Assembly (NCBI RefSeq): GCF_011386835.1
Contig: NC_088796.1
Span: 83,597,468-83,661,467 of the forward strand
Direction: 5' to 3'
DNA: 64,000 nucleotides
Origin: Chrysemys picta bellii
Taxonomy: Eukaryota > Chordata > Testudines > Emydidae
This document shows, piece after piece, positions 24,257-36,895 of the stretch (positions are counted from its first letter, which is position 1; every line of letters starts with the position of its first letter). Position numbers and translations under genes: made by a program. The notes under the pieces are model-generated. The model was not told the origin of the DNA, did no database searches, and was given only the letters and a program-made list of their open reading frames with translations.

Positions 24257-24538
24257 GGCCTGGTCTACGCTGGAGGGGAGGAGGAGGGTATCGATCTAAG
24301 TTACGCAACTTCAGCTACGTGAATAACATAGCTGAAGTCGACATACTTAGATCGACTGACCGTGGTGTCTTCACCACAGTGAGTCGACTGCTGCCGCTCC
24401 CCCATCGACTCTGCCTGCGCCTCTCGCCAAGCTGGAGTACAGGAATCGATGGGAGAGCGCTCAGGGGTCGATTTATCGCGTCTATCCCCACTGGATCAAT
24501 CGCTGCCCGCCGATCCGGCCGGTAGTGAAGACATACCC
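24257..24538. mobile_element. Harbinger-type MITE, complete copy
   Basis: Starts GGCCTGGTCTACGCTGG and ends AGTGAAGACATACCC, with TGA before and TTA after, a 3-bp duplication with one mismatch. The first bases GGCCTGGTCTAC are the same as those of the 2.3-kb coding Harbinger element at 61167-63491, and its last bases, GACATACCC, are also the same, so this MITE may be mobilised by that type of transposase. Confidence 0.72.
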
Positions 24539-24584
24539 TTAGATTCCTAAAAGCCTAAGTTTTTTTGAAAATGGGACTTCATCC

Positions 24585-24861
24585 AGGCCTACATTAAAAA
24601 CTTTTGACTGCACAGCAATCTCAGCAACGGTGTGATTTTTCTGTGACTTTTCTATGAAAAAGGCCAGGGGCAGATGCAGGTATATTGGCATAGAAGTGCT
24701 TTCGCTGATAGTGTTTATTTCTCTTGCCAAACCAATATAAGCTTCATCAGCAGAAGCAATTATTTATTGGTAGTTGTGTCCACATTAGGAAAGTTTGCCA
24801 GCCTCACTATACTGGTATAAATACACTGGCAATACACTTTACTAGTGTCGACCTGGCCTTA
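24585..24861. mobile_element. MITE
   Basis: Left end near AGGCCTACATTAAAAAC, right end GTGTCGACCTGGCC followed by TTA. The interior contains a motif run GTATATTGGCATAG, typical of no gene. Ends are approximate. Confidence 0.5.
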
Positions 24862-24933
24862 GGCACTTTTTAAATTTTTACCCTGTAGGCCCAGGCCTAG
24901 GAGCCTAACTCCTGGAGTCTTGTTAAATCTCAA

Positions 24934-25229
24934 TGAGTATGTCTACACTGCAGCTGGAGCAAGCCCCCCCAGCTTAGGTAGACAAATCCATGCTTGTGGG
25001 GCTTGAGCTAGCACACTAAAATAACCGTGTGGATATTGCAGCTTGAGTGGTGCAATGGTTTTCAACCCCACCCAACCCCATGGGTCAGAGCTCAGGTGGC
25101 TAGCCTGAGTCTCAGCTGGAACCAAAACACCTACACTGCTATTTTTAGTGCACTAGCTCAAGCCCAACTAGCACTAGCCTGCCTACCCAGGCTGGGAGGC
25201 TCAATCCCAGTTGCAGTGTAACCATACCC
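24934..25229. mobile_element. MITE with TCTACACTGCAGCTGG terminus
   Basis: Starts GAGTATGTCTACACTGCAGC and ends GTTGCAGTGTAACCATACCC. The ends are inverted and the interior halves partly mirror one another (CTAGCACACTAAAATA against TATTTTTAGTGCACTAG). No clear 3-bp duplication was found. Confidence 0.65.
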
Positions 25230-25234
25230 ACTTA

Positions 25235-26567
25235 TTTCTGCAGGCCTTCAGCACAGTTCACTGATTGGATCCACCATGGATTTTTATTCTGTGAACACAG
25301 ATGAACCTCCTTCCTACAGATGTGGCTCCTGATCCTCAAAAGTGTCAACTGCCGCGCTTACCAGCAACTCCTGCTGATTTTCATAGGAGTTGCAAATGCT
25401 CAGTGCCTTTGCTAATCAGGCTCCAAGTTTAGATTCCATTGCTGTTTGTCCAGCCCCAGTAGTTCAGGTGGCAGATAACTAACCTAAATTTGGAGAATTA
25501 ATGTGTGGAATGGCTATTTTATAACTATGCTGGGGAAAAGATCCACTGATCATTTGACTATATTTTCTAAAGGGAAATGACTGTAGAGCACGGAATGCAA
25601 ATGCAGAGTTCACTTCTGCTCAGTTAAGCAGCTTAGCTTTCAAAACAAATGAGAGCAAGCTAAGAAAAACACTACTGTATTTTGTGTATGTTTCCAGTAC
25701 AAGTCACACTCAGCAGAGCATTCCCAGGAGGGGGTAAGAGTAGTATGCGTAAGACTGACATGTGCCACATTTTCAGAAAGGGAGACCTACACACTTGTGT
25801 GCTCAGTTACTGTGACTGCATATGCAAATCTAGTGATTGTGCAGGCATATTGCAAGTTAGGCACCTAAATAACCATCTGCACATGGGATCACCTCATCTG
25901 CAGGTACAGTCAAAGTAATTATATGTGCAATTGTAAGCAGCATACATTTTTGCACATGGACCTTGTACAACCTTTTACATAAATGTCTCCCTTCGGATCA
26001 GTCTGTCACATATTCCTCCTCTCCCATTCTAGGAATGCATTGCTGAGAATTTATATTCTTGGTACATAGAACCAGGAATATACATCAAATTCAGTCATGT
26101 TATTCTTACTCTGGCTTTCAAAGCAAACCTGAACAATCTGCTGAACTGAGGAGAACTAAACTCTGCACTCTGTATTTCTGAAGTTATTTCCCTTCAGTAA
26201 GCCCCCAGATCAGTTGCTGCCCATAGGAATGAGAATGGTATTGGGAATATGCACATGGAAATAAATATGGCTTTCCTTCATACCTCACAACATAGCATGC
26301 TTCACTTTCTTATACAGAACTAACCACTAGTAATAGATCTTCATGAAGGACAAGCTGTATCCAGAGCAATCTTTCAGATCATATCATGGAAATCATTTTG
26401 TTCCCCTGTTGTTTTAGTTCCTTATTTTTTTCTCCTTAGCAATTTTTGGCACCCAGGAAATAGCATTAGTCAGGAGAAACTTTTTCTCAGTTTTCAGGGC
26501 CAGGTTCATGTCCCATGTTCATGTGCTCCAAAGGGCTGAGTAGGGGGTGGGAAAAAGAAGCAGGAGG
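25235..26567. other. Gene-free stretch
   Basis: No gene or complete repeat is recognised. Confidence 0.45.
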
Positions 26568-26575
26568 GTACAGTG

Positions 26576-26784
26576 AGGGCCGGCGCAACCCATTAGGCAA
26601 CCTAGGCTGTCGCGTAGGGCACTAACATTTGGGGGGCGGCGACCGCAGTGGCCGGATCTTCAACCGCCCTGGTCGTTGTCGGTATTTCAGGGGCGGGACC
26701 TTCCGCCGCCTCTGTCAGGGGCGGTATTTCGGGGGTGGGACCTTCCGCCGCCTAGGGCAGCAAAAAAGCTGGTGGCGTTCCTGG
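26576..26784. mobile_element. Short GC-rich hAT-type element
   Basis: Flanked by identical 8-bp duplications GTACAGTG at 26568-26575 and 26785-26792. Begins AGGGCCGGCGCAACC and ends GTGGCGTTCCTGG. The interior contains two copies of a GGGACCTTCCGCCGCCT unit. Non-coding. Confidence 0.82.
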
Positions 26785-27120
26785 GTACAGTGGCATTCTG
26801 AGACTCAAACATGGCATTATTTCTCAGGAAGAATATAGTCAAATAATGTATTGGAAACTGTAGCACTCCCCACTAAAAAAACAGTTTTGAGGGAGTGGAG
26901 TGGGGGAAAGATGTTATAATGTTCCTCTCTTTCGATGACTCCATCTCCTTGCCAAGTCACTCAGATATCCTGGTGATGAATGTAAAATGGATATTGATAG
27001 ATAAACAGGTAGACTGACCTCCAACCCCCACCTTCATTGATTACTCTTGTTATAGTTAGTATGGCAACACCCATTTTTTCATGTCCTCTGTGTATATATA
27101 TCTTCCTACTGTATTTTTCA

Positions 27121-27212
27121 CTGCATGCATCCGATGAAGTGGGTTTTAGCCTATGAAAGCTTATGCTCAAATAAATTTGTTAGTCTCTAAGGTGCCACAA
27201 GTACTCCTCATT
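27121..27212. repeat. Penelope-like element terminal fragment
   Basis: Contains CATCCGATGAAGTGGG, GAAAGCTTATGCTCAAATAA and TTAGTCTCTAAGGTGCCAC, the same terminal sequence as at 15626-15703 and 39885-39975. The coding part is absent. Confidence 0.75.
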
Positions 27213-27859
27213 CTTTTAACTGAGAGGAAGTATCAAAACCAGAAGACATCCGGAAAGCTGTCAAAAGCCGCCAATGAACAGAATCATATTCATTCAAAAG
27301 TACAATAAATTTTCATTGTCTCTGTATGTAATGTAGTTTGCATGCATGTGGTTGTATGTTTACCTGCCAGGAGCCAGTCAAATGGCTAAGACTATTTGCA
27401 AAATCACTACAATACAAATAAAACTCACACCAAAACAGCAGACTAAGATAGGCAGAATTATCCTACCTTTTACTGGGGTCCTATAGAATGCTGTCCATTT
27501 TCACTAATAAAGAGTGTGACACCATCTCACACCTCCCTGTTAACTTTTCCAATTGTATGGCATTTTATGTGGTGATGCTTAGAGCCCTGCGTGGATACAA
27601 AATTTGTATCCACATTCCATGCAAACATGGTCCGCAGATGCGGATATCCACAGATTTGTAGAGATCTAGTGATGCTGACCTGCTTCAGATTCTTGTCTGC
27701 TACCAGAAAAAGTAATTACTATCTGCTCCACACACAAATCAGCAAGAGCACTTGGCAATCCCAGAGGAGTTAATTGAGCTGGAAAAAAGAAGCATGGTAG
27801 TGGTCAGTGTAGAGAAAGTGCGGCCCGCAATCTCATCTGTTGCTGCTTTAAATGAGAGT

Positions 27860-28085
27860 GCCCTTAGCACAAAGAAAGGGAAAAGAATAACAGAACAAAT
27901 GAGAAAAAGAAGAATAGTGAAGGGAGCAAAAGGGAGGGAAAAGAGAAGGTAGAGGTGGCGAGAGAAGAGAAGAAAGTGATAGGTAGAGGAGTGCAAGAAA
28001 AGAGAGGAAGGTGAGAGAAAGTAGTGGAAGAAAGAAAGAATGAAAAGAATTTGAAAGGGAACAATAAAATGGAAAGGAAAGCAGA
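27860..28085. repeat. Polypurine tract
   Basis: For about 225 bp the plus strand is overwhelmingly A and G (GAAAGGGAAAAGA, GAGAGAAGAGAAGAAAG, GGAAAGGAAAG), with only scattered pyrimidines. The frames on the minus strand (up to 141 codons, very rich in Phe, Leu and Ser) are a by-product of the polypyrimidine strand and not genes. Such tracts can adopt triplex or other non-B DNA. Confidence 0.65.
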
Positions 28086-28147
28086 GGTAGCACCTAAATG
28101 CCATAATGATAGGCCCCTTAGAAATATGAAAGAGGAGGGAGACAAGC

Positions 28148-28480
28148 CCAGGGGTGGGATTCAAGGGGACTTAGGCACTAATGTTCAGCATTGCAGTGCC
28201 TAACTTTTAGGTGCCCTATCACTTACTGGAATTCACAACCCTGAGTTAGGTGCCCATGCTTCCTGTACAATGCATGGGGAGACTTAGGCATGCAAGGATG
28301 GGATTCACCAAAGCCAGCAAACTGAGCAGAGAGCCACTTAAGCCAGCCAATAGGAAATGCCAAGGAGAGGGGCATGACCTGAGCCCCACCGCTCAAGTGT
28401 ACTCAGGCAGCTACCTACCCCACTCCACTCCAGATTCACAGCCATAAGCCCTCTCCTAGAGTTAGGTGCCTAAGCCAGGG
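28148..28480. repeat. Unclassified interspersed repeat
   Basis: Bounded by GGGTGGGATTCAAGGGGACTT on the left and a GTTAGGTGCCTAAGCC palindrome on the right, with internal repeats of TTAGGTGCC and GGGATTCAC. It looks like a non-autonomous element. No target duplication was found. Confidence 0.35.
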
Positions 28481-31400
28481 CAGTCCTTTTTCAACAAAAG
28501 CTGAGGTAGAAGAGATGGTGGTGGTGCCTCTGGAAGAAAAGGGCTCTTTTCTCTATATATAGATCCAGAGGCATGGAGGATAAATATTCCCTATTATTCT
28601 TTAAGTAGATTTTTTTCATACTCATCAAAACTGACTCCAGCTGCAGTTTTAGTAGCAATGGCTATTCTGATTTCAAAGTATATTTAATGTTTTAGCCCCA
28701 TCAAGCGCTCAAAGAAAATTGTGGATTGGGGCAACATGCACATTGGCTACTTGTCTTTCATTATTTTTTTTTAACTCTTTCATTTTTTTATTTTTGCTGC
28801 CATATTGCCATGCCAGCAGGCCACTTCTTTGTCCTTTTCTGGCCTGCACACGAGAGAGAGAGAGAGAGAGAGAGTGGGTGTACATAGCTGGAGCAGCATT
28901 AGCATGCTATACATGCTTGTTGCTTAATTTTCCATAATGAGGTGAGGGAGGGCAGTGATGAAGGTAACTGTGTAAAATTGTAGAGTTTTCAGCCTGGGTG
29001 CCACACTAAGGGCTCAGTCCCCCAAACACTTACTACTGCTTGTACTAGTATGCACTGTGTTCAAAGGTCAGGCCCTACCTTTGAAAGGGAGAAAATTTCC
29101 TGTCCTTAAAAAAAGTCTACATAGCTTCAAGTGGAAGCCCCCTTCCTTCACTCTTTCGTTCCATCACCCGTTCCAAAGAAAAATTTTATCAGCAGGTGTC
29201 CATGATCTTGTTCCTCTGAAGCTGAGCTAAATATAACATTTCCATAAAGGGAAAAATCTAATAATATTTCAATATCTAGACCGAGGTGCTGTCTCTAATT
29301 AAAAGCACACAGAAAAGATAACTGACAGTTCCTGGGAGGAGTAGCAGCTGGATAAAACTAAAGGCAATTAAACCATGAGATAAAATTCTGTGAACCATGT
29401 TTTAATACTACTTGATAAACAGGGACAAGTCTCAGTTTATAGCTACTATTCACTGGAAAGAGAATACATCTATGCGTAGGTGCCAAGTGTTTTAACTCTC
29501 CCTGTGCAATGGACTGCATTGACACAACAGTTACATTTACAAGGAAATGTAGAGGTCACCCCCCTCATGGGTTAGAAATGTTTTACTCCTCATCATACAC
29601 ACAGAGGGGGAAAGCCATGGAAGCTATACAAATCTTATTGGGCTCAGAAGCATTCTATACCTGCAGACTTCTAGGGGAAATAGTCATAATGAGCCTAATT
29701 CTGGTGTAACTCAACTGACTTCAGTAAAATTGCACCAGGATGATTTTGGCCCAGTATCTTCAGTTAGCTATAAAGGCCAAGTACAATGTCTTTTCTTTGT
29801 CAGTAACAACACAGCTCACTAAATAAGTTGCATAAGGGTCACAATTTGCAAAACTTCATTCAGTGACTGTTTCTTTTTCCTAAGGTCTCACTCTGTAATA
29901 ATATCCCATCATATAAATACAATCAAGAAGGAATTTCTAACCAAGGCTCCAAGAATCCAACTCCAGCAAGATTTAATATTTCTTCAACATCATTCTATCT
30001 TTTCAGTAATTAGCAGCTCCATAAATGATAGTGGAGAAATCTTGAGGGTTTTCTAATCCAGTCATTAGATTTTTCGGTTCATTCCATGGGGGGTTGGGCT
30101 CCTCAGTATTTCCAACATGTAGCTTTAGTCAGTTTATGTTGATAATAATCCACCATGGAGAAAGTAAGAGATCTTTTTCTTAGAGGAAAGTTTTGAGAAT
30201 AAGAGACTTGTCTTCTACATATAAAAAATAAGGGCTCCTTCAAAGTTAACTCTGTGTAGTTTTGTTTGCATCTCTCTTTGACTCACATGTTGATGACTAA
30301 TGTTACTAGTGTTCATGGAGATTTGTAAAGTGATAAGGCTCAGAATAACCTTGACTGTCTTGTACATTTTGGTGGGAGAAAGAAGCTGTTGAACTCCAGT
30401 AAATGTACCCCTCATCCCCCAGCACAACTGACAGTGGCACCTCTTCTGAACACTTGTGTACATATGACACATTAGCACATATTGGCCTCCACCATTAAAC
30501 ATTTCTACAGATGAACTATTTTATTTCTGAGACACAATGGGCAATATTCCACTGGACACCCTCTCACTGGTGCAAAGAACAATAACCACCTCAAGCCATC
30601 CTCACACAACTCCACTGGTTTTTAACTACCCATTCAATTCAGGATCTAGTTAAAAAGTGCTCTCCTTGCTTTTAAAACCAACCATTGACTTAGCACACCT
30701 CACACAAGGTCTAGATCCTCCTCTGGGTTAGGGCCACTCCACTAGTCAAAATGGTCCAAAAGCCACCGTAGCTGGCCATAGGAGAATTACCCCAGTGGAG
30801 GAGATCCGCAAAGAGTATAAAGCCTTTACACCTCCATCTCCTCCATCCTGGCTGCTGCCATGAGGGCATGGCTGATGGAAAAGATGGCCAGTAAATCCCA
30901 CCTTATGTAACAGCTCCTTGTGGGTATTGGCAGCCAGTATAATGGCCCTCAGGCTGATGTAACTTACATCAGGGGACTGGACTGACACATCACCCTCCTA
31001 AGACTGGGGGATCATAAAGGTGTTTTAATGCCTGATTTGTATCACCTTGTTCTGAGCTGCTCTGTGCACCCCTCAGTCACAGCCCAGTATCAGGGCCATT
31101 TTCTCTGATGTCCTTCCTGACCCCTTTACTAATCAAGCAATAAACTAGAGCTGATCCAAGAATGGAAAGCAAAGTTCACCCCCAAAATATTCATATTTTT
31201 TTCTTAATTTTTCCATTGAAATTTCAAAATTCAAAAAATTCTGACTAGCACTAAAACTCATCTCTTCTCTGTCCATTTACACAACTCTTGCCATCAATGA
31301 CAGCAGAGCCTACTCTTATGCAATGCCTGCCATCTGGAATGCCCTTTCTATTTCTCTCTCTCTCTGTGTTCTTTCCATTTTCAAATCTTACATGAAAATC

Positions 31401-34400
31401 TCTTTTTGCCCTTGCACAAACATCTTCATTTCCTCTCTCCGTTGGCCAGTATTTAGTGTTTAATTCTGCAAAGTGTTTCAGGACACAATTTCTATTTGCA
31501 TGGAATTGCATGCTATTCAAAATAAAGTTGTATTCTACTGAGGCACTTTGTATTTGAAATTAATAATAAAGTGTGACTGGCTTAAAATGAGAGCATCAAA
31601 TCTCACTACTTATCCTTGGCAGTAATAAGGCTGCTAAATTTAGCTTTGTTTGCCTCAGTGGTAATAATAAGCATTACACACTATGGATTTAGCCAAAGTT
31701 ATTACCATGAAAATACACATATTGAAATGCAAACATTGTTACTGAATGAGCAATAACATACTCCTAGATTCCTAAAATGTGACCTTTATCAGACTAATCT
31801 GAAGGCCTTGAATTGTTGGGAGGAAATCTTTATTTTGGGGGCAGATGTAAAAGATTAACTTTCCTGAGTGGCCCCATAGGGCCCATGTAACATCTGAAAT
31901 TGGGCCCTTTTTGTCTATTCACAATAATCACATAGTATTATTGGTTGGCTTTAAATAAAACAGGAAACTGAGCATTAAAAATTGGTCAGTATTTATTTAA
32001 AAAAAAAAAAAAAGCCCAGGCAACTCCCATCTGTAGTCAGAGCAGGAATTCAATGACTGAGTCAAAAGATAAATGAAAAGGAGTTGATTGTTTCCCTTTA
32101 AGCTATTGTACAAATTGATCACTGGTATTTGGTGTTCTATGTTATTTAAAATCAACAAACTGTATTAATCCCTGCTGTAATTGAAGTCAATAGAGTTACA
32201 CAAGGGATGCATTTTGTCCCAATGTGTTAACTTGCTGCCATGTTGCAGGTTGCTCAGCCAAAACTCAAGGGATGTTTGAGATCATTTTACCTCATATACC
32301 TTTGAGAGATTTGTGATTGTATACTTTTGCAACCACAACTGTTTTGAAGATTAGACAGCTATAGTTTAACTAAGGTCATAAAAACTATAGATTGAAAATA
32401 TCTATTAGCTCATCTAATCGAGCCTCCTGCCCATGCACAATTGTACCCTACCATATTGTTCATTGACTTATTCAGTTTAGTTTTGAATATTTCTAAAGAC
32501 AAGGCATACAAGGAATACCATTGGTACATATAATCTGTTAGCCTGAAGAAAATTATTAAAATTAAAGATAATTACATAAAATAATAACGCAGCCAGACAA
32601 CTATGCTTAACTGGAGTGATCAAATTCTAGCAGGTGACTCTTTTAGGAACAGGCACATTTCATAAATCAGATTATCCATTTTTCTGAAACTGTAATGTCA
32701 TTTTTAAAAGACTTTTATTTAAGGATCTGCTACCTCAAGAATTAGCTGCCAATAATCACAGTAGCAATCATAGGTGTTGGAGTAAGTCAACTGCTACCTT
32801 GTTCAAAGTTACCTGGATGTCTTGAAATTTGGTGGACCCATATCTAGTACTTGAGAGCAGAAAGTTGATAGGGAAATGCTCTAAAAATCATAAGTACCAG
32901 CAGCAGCACACTTTTAACAAGGATGATTATTACAGGCAATTAGGCTACATAATTGCCCTAAGGGAGGAAATCATCTGCTGCTGAGAAACAAAGAAACCTT
33001 AGTTTCTAGTACCAGCCCTCCCAGCTGACGCACATTGTACTGAAAAGCTTTCCCAATGGTTTAAGTAAGTGTATTTGGTAACTTCCATTGCAGCTATATT
33101 CTCTTTTCATTTCAGTAAACAAAGTGCCTGTGGCAGATTAAAATATTACAGCAAAAGCTGAATCAGGTGGCTGTTTTCTCCTGCATTTTCCCAGCAAAAC
33201 AAATTTATAGCTAACTCATGGCAATAACTGCATCCTTTTCAACCTTCTCTTATTCTTCTGATGTGCTACATAGCTTCAGGGAGTATTTGGAAATTCAACC
33301 ATTTTAAGGGGCAGAGATCTTCATTGTAGCAGTTACTGGTTGCTTTTTAGAGCTATATCACCTCCCACTATAACCAAGATCCCAGGTAATAATTTTTTCT
33401 GATATCTTTCCTACTCCCATATAACATGGGTTTGGCATAAGGAGATAGTTACTTCCACATGCTGCCATGCCCAGCTAAAGCACCATTTAGATGTTGTGGC
33501 TATTCAGGGATGCAAGTCACCCTGTAAATGTTAGCACCCTTTTAGTCTCAATATTTAGCCATACAGTGGCAATTTAGTAAGTCAAAAATATATTATTTTA
33601 CTCTAAAATGTACCAGAATGGGTCACCTTTAAGTGCTCTGCATGAAATATTCTTGCTTGAAATAGAAATTGGGACAGTTCCTTTCTCCCATGAGTAAATT
33701 CTTTGCTACCCCATCTGTTGCAGTATGTCAAATACTAAATCATGGTCTCCAGTTGCAAATAAATTAAAAATTATTGAGGAGCACAGCATGACGCATAAAT
33801 TTTTCTTCTAAACTGGAATCCAGATCCCATGAGCATAGATAAAAGTGGGGTAAGGGAAGATACAAGGATTTAATAGCCCTTCTTGTATTTTCCATGTACC
33901 ACTATAATTTATTATGACTTGCTCAAGAGGGAATTAGTTATAGAGCCAGCATATCAAAATACAATTTCATGTTTTTTTAATCTAGTAAAAGATAGATTTG
34001 CAAAAGTCTCAACTCAGGGAATTCCATTCTGTAGCAGTTTTTCACTGGTAATTTTTCTTCTGTCAAAGGACAGGGCGGTACATGCAGTGGCAAAACATAA
34101 AATGCAAGTCTGTGTGCAAATTGGGTAATACTGCATCTACTTCCCCTGGACATATGCAGTTACCCATTACACATGTACAAATCTCTGCTCGTGTTCACAA
34201 AAGCTGATTTTTGTATACACCATATGGACATGTGCATTTTATTTAGGCAAACCCATTGCACCCTCTGAAAATTTGTCTGAAATATGTTTACCATTATTTA
34301 AAAATATAAAGGGCTATATATGAGCTACTGTCATGATTGTTAATATTATTTATTGTATTAAAATGTTTTAACAAAGATTTCTCTACCACTTCTCAGGCTC

Positions 34401-35600
34401 AGACCCTAAATTAGGTAGGGATTTTTTTTTTTAATTGCATGGTAGTTTTGCAGAACAGACCAGCTGAAACCAGGAAAGCCCTACAAAATTCTGAAGAGGT
34501 GTAAAAATGGAATGGGTGCATCAGATAGCAACGTTAAAAATGTTGTACCTAACCATTTTAATCAAGTTTGCACCTGCACTCCAGTCCAGGCCACATGGAA
34601 ATCCAATACATTTCAAAGCCTTTTTGAAATTCCAAAAGCAAGCAGGCAACAACAGCACTTTGCTAACATGATTTCAGTTAAAGAGACCAAATTTTGTGTT
34701 GAAAGATGATCCCTGTCACGAATGCTGGCTACAGCCATGTGGTCCAACCCTTGCTTTTGGCCACATTTGTAAGCCAGGTGGTTCTGAACCCTGGCACAGC
34801 TTCTGTAATCACATTTAATAGCCAGACAGCGTTCTCCTGCTAAACAGGCCACCTAAGCACAATAAAGGGCCTGTTTTAAAACATGGGAGGCTTCAGTTTG
34901 ACTTAGTCAGCCTGTGAACCTCTGTAAGGCTAAGCCAAGGAGTGAAATGAGGTGAGTGATTCTTAACTCAGAGCAGACTGTGCACAGTTGATCTATCATT
35001 TCTCTCCAACATTCCAGAAAGTGTAATGTTCCAACAATGTAATAATTTAGTACAAACCATTCAGCCCTAGTTATTACTTTTTTTCCAATATTTTATTTGA
35101 AGTACTTTGTAATACTGCAAGAATGAAGCAGTGTGAAATACAGAGAACATTTGTATTAATGAAGCTTACTACTGACCCTTTGGAAAAAATGAAACATTCT
35201 AGCATCCTTCCCCTTTCAACTGTATCCAACTCATCCAAATTTACTTACTACCATTTAGTAAGTATCAGACATTCAGAGACATGAAACCATCTACAATACT
35301 TTCTATCTTTTTTAGAAAAAAATACAATGATTTGTAACTATAGAAATCAAAACAATAGTGAGATGTGAATTTGCTGTTATTTGTGGCACCATTTAAACCC
35401 CAAAAAAGACCTTGAGAAATTGTAAGGGGAAAGTAGAGATAATGCAGATTTTGCAGCATAATTTAATTTGTGTTTCCTCTACATACTTATTTTTAATCAG
35501 CAAATAATTGGAGTGTATATGACACCCAAGAAATGCTTATGGCACAAATTTTCAAATTGGGACACCTAACATTGGGCCTATAAATCCGTATTTAGGTAAC
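28481..35600. other. Long gene-free AT-rich stretch
   Basis: No gene, RNA or complete mobile element is recognised in 7.1 kb. A (GA)n microsatellite lies at 28852-28874 and an A run near 32006-32021. Open frames are all under 96 codons and lack domains. Conserved non-coding elements could be present but cannot be seen without comparison. Confidence 0.5.
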
Positions 35601-35610
35601 TAACTTAATT

Positions 35611-36887
35611 TAGGGTTACCATACGTCCGGATTTCCCCGGACATGTCCGGCTTTTTGGTCCCCAAATCCCCGTCCGGGGGGAATTGCCAAAAAGCCGGAT
35701 ATGTCCGGGGAAATAGGGAGGCTAGGATCTCCCAATTTGTGTGTGTGGGTCGCCCGCTGTGACATCATCTCGGTGTGACACTCGGCTCCTGCCCAGGGCA
35801 TGCTGGGGGCTGTAGTCCGGCCGGGCCTCACGCTCCAGGGAGAGCCGGGAGAGGGGAGCAGCCGAGAACTACAACTCCCAGCGGCCCCTGCGACGCGACC
35901 AACCTGCCCCTGTGAGGCAGCAAGCCGTCGGGGGATGGGGGGCGTGGGCCCCTGTCCTTTGGGTGGGAGGTGTCTCTGGGCGCCGCTCGGCAGCCATCGC
36001 AGGGCTGGGGGGGGGTTGTGGACACCAGCACGTTGCGGGGAGCCGGCACTGTCCGGATTTGCGTCCCCCTGGGGCTGGAGCTGCGCCCCCGGCCCCGGGT
36101 ACCAGTCACGTAGGGTTACCATACGTCCGGTTTTTCCCGGACATGTCCGGCTTTTCGGCAATCACACCCCCGTCCGGGGGGAATTGCCAAAAAGCCGAAC
36201 ATGTCCGGGAAAATGCTGGCCGGGCACTTCCTCTCCCGCGGCTGCTCTGCTCCTCCCCCGACTCAGACTTCGGCTCTGTTTAAGAGCCAAGCTGCCCGAG
36301 CCAGCGCTACTGGCTTCAGGCAGCCCCCCTTGCCTCCGGATCCCAGCTGCCGGCCGGGCACTTCCCCTCCTGGGCTCCAGCTGCTCTGCTCCGGTGGCGC
36401 AGGGTCTGGAGGCAAGGGGGCTGCCCGAAGCCAGTAGCGCTGGCTCGGGCAGCTTGGCTCTTAAACAGAGCCGAAGAGTCAGGGGAGGAGCAGAGCAGCT
36501 GGAGCCCGGGAGGGAAAGTGCCCGGCCGGGGGCGCAGGGTCCGGAGGCATAGGGGCTGCCCAAAGCCCGAGCGCTACCGGCTTCACGGGTTTGTCGGGCA
36601 GCCTCCAGACCCTGCGCCCCCGGCTGGGTGCTTCCCCTCCCGGGCTCCAGCTGTGCTGGGGAAGCGCCGGCCAGGGGCGCAGGGTCTGGAGGCTGCCCGG
36701 CAAACCGTGAAGCCGGTAACGCTTGGGCAGCCCTTTTCGCGTGGCTGGGAGGGAGGAGGGGGAGTTAGGGTGGGGACTTTGGGGAATGGGCGGAGTAGGG
36801 GCGGAGTTGGGGCGGGGCCGGGAAAGGGGCGGGGCCAGGGCCCTGTGGAGTGTCCTCTTTTTTTATTTTTTAAATATGGTAACCCTA
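35611..36887. mobile_element. Compound hAT element with two left ends
   Basis: The outer termini are TAGGGTTACCATACGTCCGG and ATATGGTAACCCTA, flanked by ACTTAATT (35603-35610) and ACCTAATT (36888-36895), an 8-bp duplication with one mismatch. A second, near-identical left end begins at 36111, starting the same TAGGGTTACCATACGTCCGG. The first part (35760-35890) carries promoter-like GC-rich sequence. The second part holds a large imperfect palindrome at 36218-36527 and another at about 36545-36735. Long frames (up to 250 codons) overlap on both strands and have no domain; no transposase is encoded. Confidence 0.82.
36218..36527. repeat. Imperfect palindrome inside the hAT element
   Basis: Arms of about 120 bp run inward from GGCCGGGCAC (36218) and GTGCCCGGCC (36527). 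The best conserved part is TTAAGAGCCAAGCTGCCCGA against TCGGGCAGCTTGGCTCTTAA. It could form a long hairpin. Confidence 0.75.
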
Positions 36888-36895
36888 ACCTAATT

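Noticed and set aside
27739..28164. 141-codon Phe/Leu/Ser-rich minus-strand frame
   Set aside because: It is the translation of the polypyrimidine strand, resembling membrane segments only through base bias.
35800..36552. 250-codon plus-strand frame and its antisense partners
   Set aside because: Inside the compound hAT element. The palindromes make frames on both strands look alike, and no domain is present.
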